6,924 bases of DNA, from positions 1-6,924 of the forward strand of contig JAFVWD010000190.1 of NCBI GenBank assembly GCA_017501865.1. Reading direction: 5' to 3'. The position numbers and the translations under genes were made by a program. The notes under the pieces are model-generated. The model was not told the DNA's origin and made no database searches. It was given only the letters and a program-made list of their open reading frames with translations. This document shows, one piece after another, positions 5,921-6,924 of this stretch (its first letter is position 1; each line of letters starts with the position of its first letter). This DNA is from Clostridia bacterium. GTDB taxonomy: Bacteria; Bacillota; Clostridia; Oscillospirales; Acutalibacteraceae.

Positions 5921-6924
5921 TAATCGACAATTATAATCTTATCATCAGATTTAATAATTTCACCAATAACATATGCATCCTCGCCATTAGCTTTAAGGAT
6001 TTCAATTGCTTTGTCTGCATCCTCCTTATTAACAACTACACTCATACCAACACCCATATTGAATGTGTTGAACATATCTCTTTCAGGAATTTTACCTGTT
6101 TCCTGAAGAAGTTTGAAAATAGGAAGAATTTTAACTGCACTTTTATTAACTCTTGCACCAAGACCATCAGGAATACTGCGTGGAATATTTTCATAAAAAC
6201 CACCGCCTGTAATATGAGATATGCCTTTAACTTTAATTTCTTCTAAAAGTGCAAGAATTGGCTTAACATATATCTTTGTTGGTGTAAGAAGTGTTTCACC
6301 AATTGATTTTCCGCCAAGCTTTTCATTAGGAGATTTAATATCAGCATTTTCAACATCAAAAACCTTACGAACAAGAGAAAATCCATTTGAATGAACACCG
6401 CTTGAAGGAAGCGCAATAATTACATCTCCCTCTTTCATCTCTTTATTGTTGAGAATCTTCTCCTTATCAACAACACCAACAGAAAATCCTGCAAGGTCAT
6501 ATTCATCTACAGGATAAAATCCCGGCATTTCAGCAGTTTCACCACCAATAAGAGCAGAACCTGACTGAACGCAACCCTCTGCAACACCTTTAACTATATC
6601 AGCAATTCTTTCAGGTACGTTTTTACCGCAAGCAATGTAGTCAAGGAAAAACAGCGGTTTTGCACCTGAGCAAATAACATCATTAACACACATTGCAACA
6701 CAGTCAATACCTACTGTGTCATGCTTGTCCATAATAAAAGCTAATTTAAGCTTTGTACCGACACCATCTGTACCACTAACAAGAACCGGTTTTTTAAGTC
6801 CTTCAGGAAGCTCGAAAAGACCGCCAAAACCGCCTACATCAGAGCAAACACCCTCTGTAACTGTTCTTGCAACATATTTTTTCATAAGCTCTACTGCTTT
6901 GTAACCCGCAGTAATATCAACACC
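5920..6924 (-). CDS. purM: Phosphoribosylformylglycinamidine cyclo-ligase (AIR synthetase), 5' end outside window
   Basis: PurM uses ATP to close FGAM to AIR. The reading frame is open from the window edge, and the first visible residues, GVDITAGYKAVELMKKYV, match the usual PurM N-terminus. Internal ATG 6885 is therefore not the start; I infer that fewer than about ten residues are missing. 334 residues are visible, against about 340 for the family. Counted from the first visible residue, the motifs in order are SGTDGVGTKLKLA near 50-62, DCVAMCVNDV near 73-82, FFLDYIA near 91-97, ALIGGETAEMPGFY near 122-135, DLAGFSVGVV near 141-150, PSSGVHSNGFSLVR near 173-186, HITGGGFYENIPR near 237-249 and FNMGVGM near 287-293. 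These cover the AIRS N- and C-terminal domains. It is the first gene in the window in transcription order; the operon promoter must lie upstream, outside the window. Confidence 0.97.
   Translation of the reverse strand, partial: GVDITAGYKAVELMKKYVARTVTEGVCSDVGGFGGLFELPEGLKKPVLVSGTDGVGTKLKLAFIMDKHDTVGIDCVAMCVNDVICSGAKPLFFLDYIACGKNVPERIADIVKGVAEGCVQSGSALIGGETAEMPGFYPVDEYDLAGFSVGVVDKEKILNNKEMKEGDVIIALPSSGVHSNGFSLVRKVFDVENADIKSPNEKLGGKSIGETLLTPTKIYVKPILALLEEIKVKGISHITGGGFYENIPRSIPDGLGARVNKSAVKILPIFKLLQETGKIPERDMFNTFNMGVGMSVVVNKEDADKAIEILKANGEDAYVIGEIIKSDDKIIIVD

Noticed and set aside
6883..6885. ATG at 6885 as the purM start
   Set aside because: The frame continues upstream to the window edge with typical PurM residues (GVDITAGYKAVEL), so this methionine is internal.
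6716..6904. Plus-strand open frame of 62 codons over the purM start region
   Set aside because: It is antisense to clearly conserved PurM sequence and has no recognisable domain. The same applies to the plus-strand frames at 1095-1361, 2641-2949, 3951-4151, 4544-4738 and 4930-5217.

Overview
The window is an internal piece of a de novo purine biosynthesis operon. All six genes lie on the minus strand, so they are read from high to low coordinates. The order of transcription is purM (5' end cut by the window edge), purN, a PurO-type IMP cyclohydrolase, a stand-alone AICAR formyltransferase, purD, and purL (3' half cut off by the other edge). The whole window is coding apart from five short gaps of 9, 27, 13, 33 and 4 bases. 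I see no RNA gene, mobile element, CRISPR array, riboswitch, promoter or terminator.

The organism is probably an anaerobic Firmicute of class Clostridia, perhaps near Ruminococcus, Eubacterium or other Oscillospirales. The signs are the AT-rich sequence, strong GGAGG-type ribosome binding sites, a single-chain PurL of the kind common in Clostridia, and the use of two separate proteins in place of fused PurH. This placement is inference from gene content and remembered families; no search was run.

The genes cover these steps. PurD makes GAR from phosphoribosylamine and glycine. PurN formylates GAR to FGAR. PurL amidates FGAR to FGAM. PurM closes the ring to AIR. The AICAR formyltransferase converts AICAR to FAICAR, and the PurO-type enzyme closes FAICAR to IMP. 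PurF, PurE, PurC and PurB are not in the window; some may lie upstream of purM.

The most notable point is the last two steps. The usual bacterial PurH fuses cyclohydrolase and formyltransferase. Here the formyltransferase stands alone, starts exactly at the domain boundary and closely resembles the C-terminal half of eukaryotic ATIC. The gene just before it encodes an unrelated cyclohydrolase of the type first known from archaea. This looks like non-orthologous replacement of a domain by a neighbouring gene. I do not see an undescribed system here; the rest is a well-conserved metabolic operon.
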